The notes: generated from the sequence alone by a model not told the origin. 64,000 bases of DNA from an uncultured Kineothrix sp. (GCA_910588855.1 CAJUSR010000007.1:107537-171536), one strand, 5' to 3'. Positions 16,767 through 25,338 are shown, counted from the stretch's first letter. Numbers and translations: made by a program.

Positions 16767-17954
16767 ATGAAAACGCTGGAAAGCAGATTGGGCGCGTTAA
16801 GAAAAAATGGCGGACAGGTCCGTGTGATGATTCTTGGCCTTGGAAGCGTAGGCAATTATCTGCTGAATTATTTGCTGTCTATGCAGGACGAAAGGCTCGC
16901 CATTTATGTGGTGGGGAGGGATGAAGAAAAGCTTTCCTGCGATGTGAATATTGCCCGGGTGGCAGCCCAGATTAGGGGGCAGAACCGGAGCGAGGTTCAT
17001 ATTGCGGCCGGTGTGGATTTTGAGTCGGTAGAAAAGATAGCGGAATGTCTGCGGATGTACGAGCCGGATATTATTGTAAACAGCAGCAGGGCGTATCCCC
17101 ATTTGAAATATGGGAGTATTTCTTGGGGCAGGGTAAGGGCTTACGGGATTTGGACGCCTTTGGCTGCCAAATATACCGGCAATATTATGAGGGCATATGA
17201 GCAGGCGGATTGCCATGCAATTGTGGTTAATACATCGTATTCGGATGGAGTGATTCCCTGGATGAAATCTGCAGGGGAAGCCTGCCCTGATTTTGGCAGC
17301 GGTAATGTAAACCATTTGATCCCCCGGATTCAATTTGCGGTGGCAGGCAAATATGGGATTAAGGACTGCTGGAACATAGATATCACTTATGCCACAGGGC
17401 ATTTCCACGATGTAGTAATCAGCAAAGAGGGGCATACGGAACAAGTGGAACAGCTAATTGCAATCCGGTATCAGGGGGAAATGCTGAAACCGGATATGGA
17501 TGAGATTTTTGGCGCCTGCGGTATTAAAATGCCTGTGGATGCCAAGCGGAATATGATGAATGCTTCCAGCAATTATGAAATAATAAGGGCGATTCTTAGA
17601 GCCGTAAGGGAGAAACAAAAGGTAAAATTCCATAGCCCGGGCGTTTTTGGGGAACTGGGCGGATATCCCGTTATTTTGGATGGGGAGGGAGAGGAAATCA
17701 GGGCATATATTGATGAAAGCCATTTCACTATGCAAAAAATGCGGGAGAAAAACGCGGATTCCATGTATCTGGACGGCATTGAAAAGATTGAGGGCGGTAT
17801 CTTGTATTATACGGATGAATTGGTGGAAAAAAGCGAGAAAGCGTTCGGCATTAAATTGATGAAAGGGGTTCCTTATAGAGAGGTGGAAAAGGCGGCACAA
17901 TTTTTAGCGGAAGAAGTGATTGAAAAAACAGTTTCCGGATGGGGGGCAACCTGA
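16767..17954 (+). CDS. NAD(P)-dependent oxidoreductase of unknown substrate
   Basis: This 395-residue protein has an N-terminal Rossmann fold (VMILGLGSVGNYLLNYLL, then VVGRDEEKLSCDV) resembling lactate/malate dehydrogenase or saccharopine-dehydrogenase-like domains, a YEPDIIVNSSRA strand, and a long C-terminal catalytic domain (ITYATGHFHDVVISKEG, SPGVFGELGGYPV). It starts after GGAGGG, 2 bp past the previous stop. No aminotransferase for making 2-aminoethylphosphonate is present, so this enzyme is a candidate to reduce or otherwise convert phosphonoacetaldehyde. That role is inference from context; acting on a sugar intermediate is equally possible. Confidence 0.6.
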   Translation: MKTLESRLGALRKNGGQVRVMILGLGSVGNYLLNYLLSMQDERLAIYVVGRDEEKLSCDVNIARVAAQIRGQNRSEVHIAAGVDFESVEKIAECLRMYEPDIIVNSSRAYPHLKYGSISWGRVRAYGIWTPLAAKYTGNIMRAYEQADCHAIVVNTSYSDGVIPWMKSAGEACPDFGSGNVNHLIPRIQFAVAGKYGIKDCWNIDITYATGHFHDVVISKEGHTEQVEQLIAIRYQGEMLKPDMDEIFGACGIKMPVDAKRNMMNASSNYEIIRAILRAVREKQKVKFHSPGVFGELGGYPVILDGEGEEIRAYIDESHFTMQKMREKNADSMYLDGIEKIEGGILYYTDELVEKSEKAFGIKLMKGVPYREVEKAAQFLAEEVIEKTVSGWGAT

Positions 17955-17955
17955 G

Positions 17956-19251
17956 GTGAAGACAGTTTATACTTGCTTTTGCACGGATATCATACATGAA
18001 GGCCATTTGAATATTATCCACCGCGGGATGGAATACGGAGAGGTGGTAGCCGGTATCCTGACGGATGAGGCTACGATACGTTTTAACCGTTTCCCGGCAG
18101 TCAGCTTTGAGGAAAGAGTGGCGATGGTAGAAGCGATAGAAGGGGTAAGCAGAGTCATCGTACAAAAGGAAGTTACTTATGATAAGGTGGTGCAGCAGCT
18201 TCGGCCGGATTACATCATTCATGGCGATAATTGGAAAGAGGGGCCTCTGCGTTTCCTTAGGGAAAATGCAAAGAAACTTATGGAAGAAACAGGAGGGGAA
18301 CTGATAGAAGTTCCGTACACCCGCAGCAGGGAAGCCATACATAAAGAAAGGGTACAGCGGGAAAAACTTGCCATGCCGGAATATAGAAGGAAAAGGCTTC
18401 GGCAGCTTCTAAAGATATGCCCAATCGTAAAATCGCTGGAAGTGCATAGTGGGATTACCGGACTGATAGCGGAAAAAACCATTGTGGAAACGGAAAATAA
18501 TTTAGAGCAATTTGATGCGATGTGGATTAGCTCTTTATGCGATTCTACGGTGAAAGGGAAACCGGATATTGAACTGGTTGATATGACTTCCCGATTCAAG
18601 ACGATTGATGAAGTAATGGAAGTCACTACAAAACCGATTATTTTTGACGGCGATACGGGAGGGTTTATCGAACATTTTGTGTATTCAGTCCGGACTTTGG
18701 AGCGGATGGGTGTTTCTGCGGTGATTATTGAAGATAAGACGGGGTTAAAGAAAAATTCTTTGTTTGGAACGGAAGTAGAACAGACACAGGATGATATCGC
18801 TCATTTTTGCGAAAAAATCAGGGCGGGGAAGGGCACTCAATTAACGGATGATTTTATGATTATAGCAAGAGTGGAAAGCCTGATTCTGGAACAGGGGATG
18901 GAGGATGCATTGAAAAGGGCAAGCGCTTATGTGGAAGCAGGGACGGACGGGATTATGATTCACAGCCGGAAGGAAAACCCGGCGGAAATTTTTGAGTTTT
19001 GCCGGAAATTCCGCAGAAGGGATTGCCATACGCCCCTTGTGGCGGTGCCTACTTCTTATCATCAAGTATTTGAAAAGGAATTGATGGAATATGGGATAAA
19101 TATTGTTATTTATGCCAATCAGCTTACCAGAAGCGCTTTCCCGGCAATGGAAAGGACAGCAAAAGATTTATTGAAATACCATAGGGCGTTGGAAGCGGAT
19201 GCCAAATTAATGCCCATCCGGCAGATTATTACACTAATAGATGAATTATAG
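17956..19251 (+). CDS. pepM: Phosphoenolpyruvate mutase fused to a cytidylyltransferase-like domain
   Basis: This is a 431-residue fusion. Residues 1-135 form a TagD/RfaE-type nucleotidylyltransferase-like domain: the HxGH motif is HEGHLNII, and IIHGDNWKEG follows. Residues about 150-431 are PEP mutase, identified by the family signature EDKTGLKKNS (259-268), with DGDTGG upstream and MIIARVESLI downstream. PEP mutase forms the C-P bond (PEP to phosphonopyruvate), the committed step of nearly all phosphonate biosynthesis. Fusion to nucleotidyl domains is known in phosphonoglycan pathways and implies CMP-activation of the product. GTG 17956 is preferred (GGGGGG at 17941-17946); ppd follows 60 bp downstream. 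Confidence 0.93.
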   Translation: MKTVYTCFCTDIIHEGHLNIIHRGMEYGEVVAGILTDEATIRFNRFPAVSFEERVAMVEAIEGVSRVIVQKEVTYDKVVQQLRPDYIIHGDNWKEGPLRFLRENAKKLMEETGGELIEVPYTRSREAIHKERVQREKLAMPEYRRKRLRQLLKICPIVKSLEVHSGITGLIAEKTIVETENNLEQFDAMWISSLCDSTVKGKPDIELVDMTSRFKTIDEVMEVTTKPIIFDGDTGGFIEHFVYSVRTLERMGVSAVIIEDKTGLKKNSLFGTEVEQTQDDIAHFCEKIRAGKGTQLTDDFMIIARVESLILEQGMEDALKRASAYVEAGTDGIMIHSRKENPAEIFEFCRKFRRRDCHTPLVAVPTSYHQVFEKELMEYGINIVIYANQLTRSAFPAMERTAKDLLKYHRALEADAKLMPIRQIITLIDEL

Positions 19252-19310
19252 GGCGGCCTATCTTGGGTTTAGCCGGAGAAACCGGGCGGAAATGGAGAAA
19301 AGGTGAAAAG

Positions 19311-20438
19311 ATGAGAGCGGAAGATTTGCTTCGGATTATGAATGCGGATTTTTATACAGGGGTTCCGGATTCCCTTCTTAGCCCATTGTGCAATTGTCTG
19401 ATGAAAAAATATGGAGAAGATGGGGAACATCATGTAATTGGGGCAAACGAGGGGAACTGTACGGCCATAGCGGCAGGATACCATTTGGCAACAGGCAAAG
19501 TGCCGGTGGTATACATGCAAAATTCGGGGGAAGGGAATATGATTAATCCGGCAGCATCGCTGCTGCATCCGCAGGTGTATGGGATTCCTGTACTTTTTGT
19601 GATTGGTTGGCGGGGGGAACCGGGAACCTATGACGAACATCAGCATGTGTTTCAGGGTAGGGTGACGGAGAAGCTTCTCCGGGATATGGAAATGGACGTG
19701 CATGTAATCCGTAAGGATACAAAAGAAGAAGAAGTGAAGGCGGCAATGGACCGGTTTGGCCATGTTTTTGCAAAGGGGCAGCAGGCGGCATTTATTGTTT
19801 GCAAAGGGGCGCTTTCTTATGAAGAGAAAATGATATACCAAAATAGCTATCGTATGGTCAGAGAGGATGCAGTCGGGCATATTGCGGAAGCGGCCGGAGA
19901 GGATTTGGTGGTTGCCACTACAGGAAAGATAAGCCGCGAATTGTTTGAAATCAGGGAAGGGCAGGGGGCCGGGCATAGCCGGGATTTCCTTACGGTAGGT
20001 GCTATGGGGCATAGTTCCTCTATTGCGCTTGGCATCGCACTCCAAAGGCGGCCGGCAAAGGTTTGGTGCATTGACGGGGATGGGGCAATCCTGATGCATA
20101 TGGGAGCAATGGCGGTCATTGGCAAGGCAGCACCGGATAATCTGGTTCATATTGCGGTTAATAATGAAGCCCATGAAACGGTAGGAGGGCTGCCGACGGC
20201 AACAGGAACAACGGATTTATGTTTGGTGGCAAAAGCTTGCGGTTATCCCTATGTTGCCAGTGCGGACACTTTGGAAGGGCTGGATGAGGAGTTGGATAAA
20301 GCGAAAAAGAGGAAAGAGCTTTGTTTTATCGAGGTAAAATGTGCGATTGGGTCGAGGGGAGATTTGGGGCGACCGACTACAACAGCCTATGAAAACAAGA
20401 AAAAATTTATGGAGTTTTTGAGGGATGGTAAAAGATGA
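19311..20438 (+). CDS. ppd: Phosphonopyruvate decarboxylase
   Basis: This 375-residue TPP enzyme has a catalytic Glu in GANEGNCTAIAAG, substrate-binding MQNSGEGNMINP, and a C-terminal TPP/Mg motif GDG (256-258) with VNNEAHETVGG about 25 residues later. Ppd removes CO2 from phosphonopyruvate, pulling the unfavourable PEP mutase reaction toward phosphonoacetaldehyde. The start at ATG 19311 follows AAAGGTG; a longer in-frame start at 19263 lacks a ribosome site. It is the last gene of the operon. The usual third gene, 2-aminoethylphosphonate transaminase, is absent from the window, so the end product is either made with a distant enzyme or is not aminoethylphosphonate. Confidence 0.95.
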   Translation: MRAEDLLRIMNADFYTGVPDSLLSPLCNCLMKKYGEDGEHHVIGANEGNCTAIAAGYHLATGKVPVVYMQNSGEGNMINPAASLLHPQVYGIPVLFVIGWRGEPGTYDEHQHVFQGRVTEKLLRDMEMDVHVIRKDTKEEEVKAAMDRFGHVFAKGQQAAFIVCKGALSYEEKMIYQNSYRMVREDAVGHIAEAAGEDLVVATTGKISRELFEIREGQGAGHSRDFLTVGAMGHSSSIALGIALQRRPAKVWCIDGDGAILMHMGAMAVIGKAAPDNLVHIAVNNEAHETVGGLPTATGTTDLCLVAKACGYPYVASADTLEGLDEELDKAKKRKELCFIEVKCAIGSRGDLGRPTTTAYENKKKFMEFLRDGKR

Positions 20439-20449
20439 AATTAAGCAGT

Positions 20450-20521
20450 TGCCAAAAGGCATGTCAAGCGGCAGCGCCGCCTGACAGATAACACAAAAAC
20501 CACATGCCCTGTGAGACAGGG
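20450..20521. repeat. Hairpin-rich repeat at the end of the phosphonate operon
   Basis: A GCGGCAGCGCCGC palindromic core (20467-20479) is followed by CTGACAGATAACACAAAA; the same module, slightly changed, occurs at about 63951-63979. A second hairpin, CCCTG-TGAGA-CAGGG (20507-20521), follows. Together they probably end transcription between the convergent ppd and merR genes, although no long T-tract is present. Confidence 0.5.
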
Positions 20522-20535
20522 GAGGGAGGAAGGGA

Positions 20536-21279
20536 TTATTCGTTGGAATTTGTGTCTGTGATATAGGCATCAATTGCCTGTTTGGCAAATTCCGCGGTGC
20601 CTTCCCCGCCTGCCTGGTCAATATTTTTCTTCATCCGCTCATCGCATATATACATTTGCCCCAACCCATTTAAAATTTCGTCGGTACAATTGTAATAATG
20701 ATTTGTAATGAAATCCTGCAGTTTCTTAATTTGTTCTTGTACTGCCTGGTGGGCAGGCGGCAGGTGGCGGAGGGAACCGATTTCGGCAAACAAGCCGGAA
20801 AGCTGTTTTGCATTTTCTTCAAGTTCGTGGTTTGATTTCCCTTTCGCTTTTTTTTCATATTCTTTATACGCTTGGGTATTACCCCATTTTTCTTTGACCT
20901 CTTTTGCGTATTGGTCAATTTCTGTTTTGTCGAATGCTTTAAAATTCATCGCATGTACTCCTCCTTTTTGAATGGTACGGGCAAAAGAAATCAGCTCTTT
21001 CGTATGCTTCAATTGCAGCTCCAATAAGTGAATCTGTTGCTCAATAGCTTCTCCAGGATTGAAATCCGGGCTATCAAGAATGGATTTAATCTCTTTCAAT
21101 GGGATTTGCAATTCCCGGAACATTAAAATATGCAGCAGGCGGTCAAGGGCGGTATTGTCATATAGGCGATAGCCTGCTTCTGTTATTTTTGTAGGTTTCA
21201 GCAGCCCGATGGCATCATAATGGTGAAGGGTACGGACGCTGATTCCCGTGAGTTTACTTACTTCGCTGACTGTTTGCAT
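20536..21279 (-). CDS. MerR family regulator with TipAS domain
   Basis: This protein of about 247 residues has an N-terminal MerR winged helix (TVSEVSKLTGISVRTLHHYDAIGLLKP, then ITEAGYRLYD), a long dimerisation helix, and a C-terminal TipAS-type domain (about 115-245; KEVKEKWGNTQAYKEYE, LGQMYICDERMKKNIDQAGGEGTAEFAKQAI). TipA-like proteins bind thiopeptides or other hydrophobic ligands and activate promoters with an over-long spacer, including their own. The start is ATG 21279 because GGAG lies 6 bp upstream; two in-frame upstream ATGs lack a site. It is convergent with ppd. Targets other than itself are not evident here. Confidence 0.92.
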   Translation of the reverse strand: MQTVSEVSKLTGISVRTLHHYDAIGLLKPTKITEAGYRLYDNTALDRLLHILMFRELQIPLKEIKSILDSPDFNPGEAIEQQIHLLELQLKHTKELISFARTIQKGGVHAMNFKAFDKTEIDQYAKEVKEKWGNTQAYKEYEKKAKGKSNHELEENAKQLSGLFAEIGSLRHLPPAHQAVQEQIKKLQDFITNHYYNCTDEILNGLGQMYICDERMKKNIDQAGGEGTAEFAKQAIDAYITDTNSNE

Positions 21280-21365
21280 AATTTTCTCCATTTCCGTACG
21301 GATTTTTTGCACAAAATTAATTTGGCTTACGATTTTGAGCGGTTTTATTTTCTGTCCTGATTTAT

Positions 21366-21396
21366 ATTGTAGACTATTACGTTACGTAAGAGTCAA
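21366..21396 (-). promoter_or_regulatory. MerR-type promoter/operator with 19-bp spacer
   Basis: On the minus strand TTGACT (21396-21391) and TACAAT (21371-21366) are 19 bp apart, the over-long spacing diagnostic of MerR-activated promoters. The spacer carries a near-perfect dyad, GACTATTACGT (21372-21382) and ACGTAAGAGTC (21384-21394), with 10 of 11 bases matching. It drives the MerR/TipAS gene, so autoregulation is expected. Confidence 0.85.
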
Positions 21397-21617
21397 TGGG
21401 AAAATAAAAAATTTAAACGGATGTAAACAGGGTATGAATCCCTTTCGTATATTTTTTATACTTTGCCGAAAATCATCAATATATGGTATATCATACTCAA
21501 ATGCAATCCGCCATAATACCTTATCTTCTCCAATACCCATTTGCTGCTGCCAAATCCCCTGCCAAATGCCACATACCCCCAAACTTTGTGCCCCCTCAAT
21601 TTTGAATTTTTGAATCT

Positions 21618-21800
21618 TATGCTATAATAAACATTATAGCAGCGTCGGTACGCGTCCGACCGAAGGGAGGACAAGTTCCGAAGCGAACCGTGCGCCTCCC
21701 CCCGGAGGGGTATGTCTGAAGGACATGATATAGTGGAATTGCTTACCGGCAGCAGTTGGGTGTGAAATGCTTAACGGTATATCATTTTAGATAGGATAGG
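21618..21800 (+). ncRNA. Structured leader or small RNA upstream of the DUF434 gene
   Basis: An extended -10 (TGC then TATAAT, 21623-21628) lies inside a perfect 8-bp hairpin (21621-21640). It is followed by about 150 nt with stacked stems: GTCGG/CCGAC (21644-21660), ATGTC/GACAT (21712-21726) and a closing GATATA/TATATC (21727-21783). CCTCCC (21695-21700) can pair either with GGGAGG upstream (21665-21670) or with GGAGG downstream (21704-21708), i.e. two mutually exclusive folds. I cannot assign it to a known RNA class. Confidence 0.45.
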
Positions 21801-21820
21801 GAAATGTGGAGGTGGCAATG

Positions 21821-22534
21821 ATGAGTACAGTTGTAAAGCGGGGGTATTCCCCTAATGATTCAAAGGAGTTTGGAAGCCAGTCAATTGAAAAATTACGTAA
21901 AGCAGGGGCTGATTTGCAGTATTTATTAAATCAGGGTTATCATATAAAGGGGGCGTCCACATTTGTGGGAAATCATTATCTGCTTTCCGAGCGGCAGAGG
22001 CTGGCGTTGGTAAGAACTGTTTCCTCAAAGGAAAGCATTGAAAGAAGGAAAACGAAAGAAATTATGGATATTCCTCATGGATGTACCGTGAATATTGATG
22101 GATTGAATACGATTATCACCCTGGAAATTGCTTTGTCGGATTCCCTGCTGTTAAAATGTATGGATGGAACCATTCGGGATTTGGCAGCGCTTAGAGGCAC
22201 GTACCGTTTGATTGATAAGACGGATGCAGCAATCCTCTTGATTGGAAAAATGCTGGAGAAAAATGCAGTGAATAAAGCGGTGTTCTATTTGGATGCCCCG
22301 GTATCCAATTCAGGAAGGCTGAAACAAAGGATAGAAGAAAAATTGCAAGGGTTCCACTTTAATGTACAGATAGAAGTAATCCGCAATGTAGATGGAACTT
22401 TAGAAAGTTTAGAAAATGTAATAACAAGCGATGCCATTATACTTGATAAATGTATCAGTTGGATTAATTTAAATGCAAGAGTGATAGAGGAGATGCTCGG
22501 AGGGTATCCGTATATTGATTGTTGCTGTCCATAA
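21821..22534 (+). CDS. DUF434/DUF5616 family protein
   Basis: This 237-residue cytoplasmic protein matches the COG2454 (DUF434) family: the N-terminal RGYSPNDSKEFGSQSIEKLRKAG block, followed by a PIN/Toprim-like core with conserved acidic residues (NIDGLNTIITLEIALS, LLKCMDGTIRDLAALRG, AVFYLDAPVSNSGRLK, DAIILDKCISWINLNA). The family is annotated only as uncharacterised; the Asp-rich core looks nuclease-like. ATG 21821 (or 21818) follows GGAGGTGG. It is preceded by the structured leader described above and stands alone. Confidence 0.8.
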   Translation: MSTVVKRGYSPNDSKEFGSQSIEKLRKAGADLQYLLNQGYHIKGASTFVGNHYLLSERQRLALVRTVSSKESIERRKTKEIMDIPHGCTVNIDGLNTIITLEIALSDSLLLKCMDGTIRDLAALRGTYRLIDKTDAAILLIGKMLEKNAVNKAVFYLDAPVSNSGRLKQRIEEKLQGFHFNVQIEVIRNVDGTLESLENVITSDAIILDKCISWINLNARVIEEMLGGYPYIDCCCP

Positions 22535-22706
22535 AGATGGATTTTTGTGGGATAAAGGGCGAACTATTGCATCCTACTATTTTATGTGGTATACTTACTA
22601 CAGAAGATAGTCTTGACCGAGGAATCTATCATCGGCCTTGTCTTCCGTATCAGATGTTCTAGCCGGTATTCGCCGGAATTTTTCAAACAAATTAAAATTA
22701 TAGAAA

Positions 22707-22800
22707 GATGCCGGCTGAATAGCTGTTAAGCCGCTTTGCTGAAGCCAGGCTGAGGCGGCGGTAGCCCGGGAAGAGAGAGTTTGCCAGATTCACCGGCATC
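22707..22800 (+). promoter_or_regulatory. Folded leader before the Rpn-type gene
   Basis: GATGCCGG (22707-22714) and CCGGCATC (22793-22800) are perfect complements closing a 94-nt domain, with GCCGC/GCGGC inside. The domain ends immediately before the ribosome site. It may be an RNA control element or the footprint of a repeat; no known family recognised. Confidence 0.35.
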
Positions 22801-22815
22801 GGGAAGGATGTGAAG

Positions 22816-23703
22816 ATGAAAATCATACCACCGAAACATGATGAATGCATAAAGGAGATTTTCAGGAATAAGGTAGTTCTGAAACATTTTATCAGCGACA
22901 TTTTGGGGATTCCCGTAGAGGAAATCCGCTCCGTCCGTCTGATAAACACTTTCCTTTGGCGGAAGTACCGCGGACAAAAACTGGGGATTCTGGATGTGCT
23001 GGCAGAATTGGACGGGGAAGCAAAGGTTAACATTGAAATCCAGCTCAAAATAGTAGCCTACTGGGACCGAAGGCAAATATTTTATTTGTCAAAACTATTT
23101 ACCGAAAACCTTCTTTCCGGCGAAGATTATTCCCTTTTAAAAAGATGCGTGGGAATTAGCATTTTGGATTTCAATTTAACGGACAGTAAAGAGTATCATA
23201 ATACTTATTATCTGATGAACCGGAAAGGGGAGCTGTTCTCGGATGTTTTCGAGATACATACGCTGGAACTTGGTAAGAAGCTGGAAGGGAACAGGGCCGT
23301 GGATGATTGGATACGTCTATTTAACGCAGAAAGCGAGGAGGATTTGGGAATGATAAAGACGAAGAATAAAGGGATATTGGAAGCCATACGTGAAGTACGG
23401 GAGATAAACTTAAGGGGGCGTTTGCGCATGCGTTATGAAGCGCATGTAAAGGCAGCAAGAGATCAAAGGGCGCAGGAAAGCTACGCCCGGGAAATTGCCA
23501 TTAAAGAAGGGCTGGAACAAGGGATAAAACAAGGGATGGAACAAGGGATCGAACGGGGGATAGCACAGGGGATTGAGCAGGGGCAGGCAAGGGTGAACCT
23601 TTTATATAAGATTTTGATTGAAAATTCCCGCTCGGAAGAAATAGAGCGTGCGGTAACGGATACGGAATATCAAAAAAAGCTTTTTGAGGAATTTAGAATA
23701 TAA
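22816..23703 (+). CDS. Rpn family PD-(D/E)XK nuclease (putative transposase family)
   Basis: This is a 295-residue member of the Rpn/PDDEXK_2 family. The nuclease core is visible as GILDVLAELDG...VNIEIQL, with Asp and the E-x-Q form of the catalytic motif, flanked by the family pattern DECIKEIFRNKVVLKHFISDILG and YWDRRQIFYLSKLF. The C-terminus carries degenerate EQGIxQGMEQGIERG repeats forming a helix, common in this family. Such proteins are often multi-copy and associated with recombination. There are no terminal inverted repeats defining an insertion sequence. ATG 22816 follows AAGGA. Confidence 0.88.
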   Translation: MKIIPPKHDECIKEIFRNKVVLKHFISDILGIPVEEIRSVRLINTFLWRKYRGQKLGILDVLAELDGEAKVNIEIQLKIVAYWDRRQIFYLSKLFTENLLSGEDYSLLKRCVGISILDFNLTDSKEYHNTYYLMNRKGELFSDVFEIHTLELGKKLEGNRAVDDWIRLFNAESEEDLGMIKTKNKGILEAIREVREINLRGRLRMRYEAHVKAARDQRAQESYAREIAIKEGLEQGIKQGMEQGIERGIAQGIEQGQARVNLLYKILIENSRSEEIERAVTDTEYQKKLFEEFRI

Positions 23704-23739
23704 GATAATTTTGTTTTTATGGTACAAAACGATAACCTG

Positions 23740-25338
23740 CTACCATTGATTCCAAAACATATAAATGGTGGAAGAAAGAAATAGGGTAGTATATACACCA
23801 ATTCGTATGATGCGGGAAAGGAAGGCTGACCGTGTCATGCCAGTATACAGCCTGCTGCTGTCGGCCAGGCCGATGGCGATGTATATAAGGCAAATAACAA
23901 TATATCGGAAATCGCTGCTGCATGTATAAGGATATTTTAAGGAAAAAGCAATGAAACTCAATAAAAAAGCAAAATAGCCGGCGGAAAGGAAAAGCGCCTC
24001 ATAGCGATTTCCCTTTTCGATAGATGTCTGATTCAGGTTAGAATATGTATTTGAGTATATTTGATTTTTCATTTTCAACTTTTTAAATTGTGCAGCGAAA
24101 AAAAGAAGGGCCGAACAAAGAGCCGTCCAAATGGCAAGAGGGTATACTATCTGGCATAACATAAGAGGGAATTTGGAAAGATTTTGTGGGTATACCTCCG
24201 CAAATAGAGAAGTTTGAAACATAATAACCCAGATATTGTGAATGGCATCTCCACTTAACGGATGGAAAGGGAAGGCAAAATGCCAGTCAGAAAAAGCAGG
24301 AGCGCCTATTCTGGCCCAAATGCCATAATGGCCTGTATACATAACCGAAGCTGCCGTAGAAGAAGAAATCCCGGGCTTTACATGAAAAAGGATAAGATTG
24401 CGGAGAATCCAGGATAATCCTATGGAGCCGGCGGTTATACCAAATAAGATATAATTTTTGATGGAGCATATAATAAGATGCCTATTTTTGCTGCGGATAA
24501 TTCCGACAAAATCCAATAAGAAGAGAAGCCCTGTAGGGAAGGCGATGATAACGGTATTGATTTTGCACAGCATACCGAAACCTATGAACAGGGCGATAAG
24601 AATCAGGTTTTTCAAATTTTTTTCTTTGTTCCAGCGCAAAACGGCATCTATGCAACAAGCTAAAAACAAGGATGAAAGCATATCATTATTTATACTGCCG
24701 GACATAATGGTCAGGGCTGGGTGCAGGGCGACAAGAAGCAGGCCGGCATAAAGCCCCTTGCCGTGCGCTCCTGTTTTTTTCAGGATACGGTAAGTAAAGA
24801 GCATAAAAAGACCGGAGTAAAATAAAGGGAGCGTTTGAAGATTTTCAAATGCCAAATCTTCCGGCATTCCAAGAGAAGTCAGAAAAATCAGCCAAAGACC
24901 GGATATGACATAATGGAGCGGCGGATGGTAATAGGAAAAAAGCTGGTAGGGATTGAAGTCCGGCAGCTTTCGGAATTTATAAATATACTCAATATAACCG
25001 ATATGCCCAGGGTTTATCTGGCTGGTAGCAATCCCGGTATAAACGCCTTCATCGTGCTGCCTGTCATAAAGGCCTGATAAGAGGACATAACAGCAACGGA
25101 AAAGCATTCCTGTAAAAATTATTGCATATACAATTTCTTTTTCTTCTAATTTCCCTTTTTTATATAGTATAAAAAGAGAAAAGGGAATGGGGAGGAAAAG
25201 AAGAATGCATCCGAACCATATAAAGTTTTCGGGGAGTACGGATAATATTGGGGTTCCCTGTATGAGAACAGCCAGCAGGCAAAAGAAAAAGATAATGGAT
25301 AACGCATATTTTTGGATGTGTTTTGTTTGTGGGTTCAT
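23740..25338 (-). CDS. GT-C type membrane glycosyltransferase (ArnT/PMT-like)
   Basis: This 532-residue protein has about 11-12 predicted transmembrane helices. The first extracytoplasmic loop carries an acidic motif (LYDRQHDEG, about residues 92-100), the position of the catalytic Asp/Glu in GT39/GT83-like GT-C enzymes using polyprenyl-phosphate sugars. The FSYYHPPLHYVISG motif is also typical. It probably transfers a sugar from a lipid carrier to an exported acceptor. It is convergent with the Rpn gene and divergent from another large membrane protein at 25579. The start lacks a strong ribosome site. Confidence 0.75.
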   Translation of the reverse strand: MNPQTKHIQKYALSIIFFFCLLAVLIQGTPILSVLPENFIWFGCILLFLPIPFSLFILYKKGKLEEKEIVYAIIFTGMLFRCCYVLLSGLYDRQHDEGVYTGIATSQINPGHIGYIEYIYKFRKLPDFNPYQLFSYYHPPLHYVISGLWLIFLTSLGMPEDLAFENLQTLPLFYSGLFMLFTYRILKKTGAHGKGLYAGLLLVALHPALTIMSGSINNDMLSSLFLACCIDAVLRWNKEKNLKNLILIALFIGFGMLCKINTVIIAFPTGLLFLLDFVGIIRSKNRHLIICSIKNYILFGITAGSIGLSWILRNLILFHVKPGISSSTAASVMYTGHYGIWARIGAPAFSDWHFAFPFHPLSGDAIHNIWVIMFQTSLFAEVYPQNLSKFPLMLCQIVYPLAIWTALCSALLFFAAQFKKLKMKNQIYSNTYSNLNQTSIEKGNRYEALFLSAGYFAFLLSFIAFSLKYPYTCSSDFRYIVICLIYIAIGLADSSRLYTGMTRSAFLSRIIRIGVYTTLFLSSTIYMFWNQW

